From Phenylobacterium sp. (GTDB lineage: Bacteria > Pseudomonadota > Alphaproteobacteria > Caulobacterales > Caulobacteraceae), in NCBI RefSeq assembly GCF_030651185.1, contig NZ_JAUSCJ010000039.1, forward strand, positions 85,192-149,191: a DNA stretch of 64,000 nucleotides, written 5' to 3'. Made by a program: the position numbers and the translations under genes. Position 1 is the first letter of the stretch. Each line of letters opens with the position of its first letter. Shown piece by piece: positions 61,082 through 64,000 of the stretch. The notes under the pieces were generated by a model. The model did not search any database and was not told the DNA's origin. It saw nothing but the letters and a program-made list of their open reading frames with translations.

Positions 61082-61387
61082 ATGTCGCGTCGTTGCGAAC
61101 TCACCGGTATCGGCCCCATGGTCGGCAACAATGTGAGCCACTCGAATATCAAGACCAAGCGCCGCTTCCTGCCGGCCCTGGCTCCAGCCAGCCTGCAGTC
61201 GGACGCGCTGGGTCAAACTTTCAAGCTGCGCATCTCCAATGCGGCCCGCCGCACCCTGGACTTCCGTGGCGGCCTGGACGTCTTCCTGGTCAAGGCCAAG
61301 GACGAGCAGCTCTCGCCCCGCGCCTTGAAGATCAAGCGCCAGCTGAAGGCCAAGCTCGCCGCGCAAGCGCCGGTCGCCGCCGCCTAA
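61082..61387 (+). CDS. rpmB: 50S ribosomal protein L28
   Basis: L28 of the large subunit, 101 residues, the longer form typical of alphaproteobacteria (78 in E. coli). The start M-S-R-R-C-E-L-T-G and N-N-V-S-H-S-N-I-K-T-K-R-R-F match the family. The C-terminus is Ala-rich. It is followed after 23 bp by a strong terminator, so it is a single-gene unit. Confidence 0.96.
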   Translation: MSRRCELTGIGPMVGNNVSHSNIKTKRRFLPALAPASLQSDALGQTFKLRISNAARRTLDFRGGLDVFLVKAKDEQLSPRALKIKRQLKAKLAAQAPVAAA

Positions 61388-61410
61388 GAGGCAGCGACAA
61401 GCAGATTTGG

Positions 61411-61439
61411 AAAAGGCCGGCGGTGACGCCGGCCTTTTT
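61411..61439 (+). terminator. Intrinsic terminator of rpmB
   Basis: AAAAGGCCGGCG (61411-61422) pairs with CGCCGGCCTTTT (61427-61438) around GTGA, with a T-run of five. It is a classic rho-independent terminator and, by the A-run on its other side, can also serve the leftward gene. Confidence 0.9.
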
Positions 61440-61493
61440 CTTTGCGCGCCAGGTGCCTTGCAGAGGCCATAGCCCCCTCCGTCCGAATGCTTT

Positions 61494-62240
61494 CTATTTC
61501 AGGACGCTGTCGAACAGGGCGATCAGTTCGCGCCAGTGGCGCTCAGCGCCCTCGGGGTTGTGCACCGGCATGTCGGTGGGCACCCAGCCGTGCTTGCAGC
61601 CTTCCCAGATGGACACCTCGGCGTCGACCCCGGCCTCGCTCAGGGACTGGGTGAGCAGGGTGTTCTGGGCCTCGTCATAGCTGCGGTCCTCGATGGCGCC
61701 GGCCACCAGCACCTTGGCCTTGATCGCAGGCGCCAGCCGGTGGGGGCTGCGTTCTTCGTCGGTGGCCATGTTGCCACCGTGGAACGAGGCCGCCGCGCCG
61801 ATCCGGTCGGGATAGGTCCCCGCCGCGCGCAGGGCGATGGAGCCGCCCATGCAGTAGCCGGTGATTCCCACCTTGCCCGGCTTGGCGGCCGGATCGGCGT
61901 CGATGTAGTCGAGGCAGGCCTTCACATCGGTCATCTGGCGGCCAGCCCCGGTGCTGGCGCGCAGCTTGGCGAACAGCTCGCCGGCCGTCTTGTCGCCGGC
62001 GCGGGCCGCGGCGATGTCCAGGGGTGGGTAGGGGCCGGCGCGCCAGAACAGGTCTGGCAGCAGCACATAGTAGCCCGCGGCGGCGAGGCGCTCGCCCATC
62101 TCGAACAGGGCGGGACGGATGGCCGGGGCGTCCATGGCGATGATCGCGGCGGGCCAGGGGCCAACGCCTGAGTCGGGCTTGAACACGAAGGCGCGCGCCT
62201 CGCCCTCCGGGGTGGGAAGGGCGATTTCGGTCTGGCTCAT
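61494..62240 (-). CDS. Dienelactone hydrolase family protein
   Basis: A 248-residue alpha/beta hydrolase. The nucleophile motif is G-Y-C-M-G-G (Cys rather than Ser, as in dienelactone hydrolase). The His is in C-K-H-G-W near the C-terminus and the Asp is probably in the preceding strand. The family cleaves dienelactones from chlorocatechol and other esters. No aromatic pathway genes are adjacent. It lies 12 bp after the next leftward gene. Confidence 0.87.
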   Translation of the reverse strand: MSQTEIALPTPEGEARAFVFKPDSGVGPWPAAIIAMDAPAIRPALFEMGERLAAAGYYVLLPDLFWRAGPYPPLDIAAARAGDKTAGELFAKLRASTGAGRQMTDVKACLDYIDADPAAKPGKVGITGYCMGGSIALRAAGTYPDRIGAAASFHGGNMATDEERSPHRLAPAIKAKVLVAGAIEDRSYDEAQNTLLTQSLSEAGVDAEVSIWEGCKHGWVPTDMPVHNPEGAERHWRELIALFDSVLK

Positions 62241-62252
62241 GATGGCGCCTCG

Positions 62253-63218
62253 CTAATGCTTCGCGGGCTTCCAGTCGAAAGCCAGCAGGATGGTCTTCTG
62301 GGAATTGGAAAAATTGTCGTCGGAAAGCAGGTAGAATCGGGTGGAGCCATCCTTGTTCGGAACGGCGGACACCCCCTCGATATTGTCCACGGTGAGCGGC
62401 TTGGCGATGTCCATGCGGGCCACCTCGCCCTGGGGGCCGAGGATCTTCAGGGTGATACGGCTGCCGCGCACCGGGTCCCAGGCGCGGAACAGCCAGGCGG
62501 TGTTCCCGCCGGGCAAGGGGTCGACCGCCACCACGCCGAACTCGACGGGCTTCTCGAGGGTCGGGCCTTTCACGCAGGCCGCGCTGAGGCGACAGGTCCA
62601 GGTCTCGCCGGAGTCCTCACCGGCGGTGATGTAGCCGTCGGGGCCAACGGCGGGATCGAGGGCCAGGGCTTCCATGCCGCCGTTGCTGGGGAAGTTGGCG
62701 CCCACGGGGGAGGGGACCACGCGCGCGGCGCCGCCCTTGGCCGGATAGAGCAGGATGCGGTCGATGGCCTCGAAGCTGACCAGGCGGTCGCCATTGGGCA
62801 GGACGGCCAGGCCCTCCGAGTCGGCTTCCTTCTTGCCCTGCAACGGCTTGCCGTCCGGGCCGGTCAGGACGGTGAGGGTGGCGGCTCCGAGACCGACAAG
62901 ACGACCGGCCTTGTCCCGCAAGACCCGCGTCTCCAGAAGGTCGCCTTCGTCGCTGATGGAGGTCAGCTTGCCGTCGCGGGTCACCCGCAGGTCCGACAGG
63001 CCGTGGAAGCGCGAGGTCTGATCCGAACTCAGGACGAGCCCGCCCGCATAGACGAAGTCGCCGATGCGGTCCTGGGCGGCGTCCTGCGGATTGAGCGGGA
63101 CGGGGACCGCGGTGATGGTGATCCCGGGGCCTGCGGCTATCGGCCCTTTTGGCAGGGTGGCGGGTTGCGCGCAGGCGGTGAGCGCGGCGAGCGCGGCTCC
63201 CAGGATCAGTCGTTTCAC
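62253..63218 (-). CDS. Phytase-like esterase-activity lipoprotein
   Basis: A 321-residue lipoprotein (lipobox L-T-A-C, Cys at about residue 16) with a beta-propeller-type body like the esterase-like activity of phytase family. Blocks seen: [31 protein letters not shown] and [12 protein letters not shown]. The GTG at 63218 overlaps the cobT stop (GTGA); a longer frame upstream is only the shadow of cobT. Confidence 0.82.
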   Translation of the reverse strand: MKRLILGAALAALTACAQPATLPKGPIAAGPGITITAVPVPLNPQDAAQDRIGDFVYAGGLVLSSDQTSRFHGLSDLRVTRDGKLTSISDEGDLLETRVLRDKAGRLVGLGAATLTVLTGPDGKPLQGKKEADSEGLAVLPNGDRLVSFEAIDRILLYPAKGGAARVVPSPVGANFPSNGGMEALALDPAVGPDGYITAGEDSGETWTCRLSAACVKGPTLEKPVEFGVVAVDPLPGGNTAWLFRAWDPVRGSRITLKILGPQGEVARMDIAKPLTVDNIEGVSAVPNKDGSTRFYLLSDDNFSNSQKTILLAFDWKPAKH

Positions 63219-64000
63219 GCCACGGCTCTCCGGACTTCCTTGAAGGTGGACCGCCGGGGCGCGCCACCCTGGGGGCCTTGGGTGTTGGGCGGTGGGGCCA
63301 GCAGGCCCGCGGTCTTGCGGTTGGCCTTGCGCGGCTCTTCCTGGAAGAGCTCGGCCAACTGGTCGACGATGGCGCCGGCCAACTGTTCTACATCGACGAT
63401 GGTGACAGCCCGGCGATAGTAGCGCGTCACGTCGTGGCCGATGCCGATGGCGATCAGCTGCACCGGGCTCTTGTCCTGGATCTCTGCGATGACCTCGCGC
63501 AGGTGGCGCTCCAGATAGTGGCCGGAGTTCACCGACAGGGTCGAATCGTCCACCGGCGCGCCGTCGGAGATCACCATCAGGATGCGTCGGGCCTCGGTCC
63601 GGCCGATCAGCCGCTGGTGGGCCCACATCAGGGCCTCGCCGTCGATGTTCTCCTTCAGCAGCCCCTCGCGCATCATCAGGCCCAAATTCTTGCGCGCGCG
63701 CCGCCATGGCGCGTCGGCGGATTTGTAGATGATGTGCCTGAGATCGTTGAGGCGGCCGGGATTGGCCGGCTTGCCGGCGGCCAGCCACGCCTCGCGCGAC
63801 TGCCCGCCCTTCCAGGCTCGCGTCGTGAAGCCCAGAATTTCCACCTTGACGCCGCAGCGCTCCAGCGTGCGCGCCAGGATGTCGGCGCAGGTCGCCGCCA
63901 CCGTGATGGGACGGCCGCGCATCGAGCCGGAATTGTCCAAGAGCAGCGTCACCACGGTATCGCGGAAGGTGGCTTCCTTCTCGCTCATGAACGACAGCGG
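63215..64000 (-). CDS. cobT: Cobaltochelatase subunit CobT, C-terminal part (cut by window end)
   Basis: The C-terminal von Willebrand A domain of CobT, which works with CobN and CobS to insert cobalt during aerobic B12 synthesis. The metal site D-N-S-G-S-M-R-G is clear near the start of the visible part, with S-D-G-A-P-V-D-D-S further on. The frame is open to base 64000 (P-L-S-F-M-S-E), so the N-terminal half lies outside the window; the ATG at 63988 is internal. Confidence 0.9.
   Translation of the reverse strand, partial: PLSFMSEKEATFRDTVVTLLLDNSGSMRGRPITVAATCADILARTLERCGVKVEILGFTTRAWKGGQSREAWLAAGKPANPGRLNDLRHIIYKSADAPWRRARKNLGLMMREGLLKENIDGEALMWAHQRLIGRTEARRILMVISDGAPVDDSTLSVNSGHYLERHLREVIAEIQDKSPVQLIAIGIGHDVTRYYRRAVTIVDVEQLAGAIVDQLAELFQEEPRKANRKTAGLLAPPPNTQGPQGGAPRRSTFKEVRRAVA

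Overview
The window is about 64 kb of high-GC DNA. It looks like an alphaproteobacterium of the Caulobacterales, with Phenylobacterium or Caulobacter as the closest fit. This is inferred from the TonB-receptor-rich gene content, an alphaproteobacterial-type L28, a CarD regulator, an FdxA ferredoxin, a CobT-type cobaltochelatase, a SUV3-like helicase and many ATGA/GTGA translational couplings. No 16S or other typing marker is present, so the genus is an inference.

Region 1 (0.5-16.3 kb) is a nearly complete phosphonate (C-P lyase) island. An importer (two PhnD-type binding proteins, two PhnE permeases) and phnC, a hexapeptide transferase and phnN run rightward. The catalytic operon phnG-H-I-J-K-L-M plus a DUF1045 gene runs leftward. 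The regulator phnF, a second phnM and an EEP-family phosphoesterase run rightward from the shared control region. No phnP is visible. A 2H-phosphoesterase (DUF1045) and the EEP protein are the natural candidates to fill that step. Two PHO-box-like direct repeats with 11-bp spacing precede phnD and phnC, and a PhnF-type palindrome lies between phnG and phnF. A TonB receptor gene and the C-terminal stump of another follow.

Region 2 (about 19.3-38.3 kb) is accessory and patchy: an IS30 remnant, one IS6-family remnant with a transposase N-terminus and one with a transposase C-terminus, three full-length IS6-family elements (two in tandem), a MucR remnant, a frameshifted gene, and an integrase catalytic-domain fragment beside tRNA-Arg(CCU). 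Inside it sits a functional-amyloid (curli) locus: a small curlin-repeat protein, two paralogous regulators each with two predicted winged-helix segments, csgF, a CsgG fused to a C-terminal SPOR domain, three large curlin-repeat proteins, an unknown secreted protein, and a nearby LuxR/CsgD-like regulator. A long inverted repeat with a conserved flank occurs in front of the second regulator and again in front of csgF. The locus is bracketed by IS6-family sequence in the same orientation. It is the most unusual part of the window.

Region 3 (38.4-64 kb) looks like ordinary chromosome. It holds a DctA transporter, a LOV-like PAS protein, a soluble chemoreceptor, a GST, a lipoprotein esterase, CarD, FdxA, a penicillin-acylase-family enzyme, an S4 protein with a SUV3-like helicase, a ParDE toxin-antitoxin pair with a palindromic operator, a TetR-HlyD-ABC export operon with an 18-bp palindromic operator, a DUF4153 membrane protein, a NudK-type hydrolase, a second large TonB receptor, rpmB, a dienelactone hydrolase, a phytase-like lipoprotein, and the 3' end of cobT cut by the window edge.
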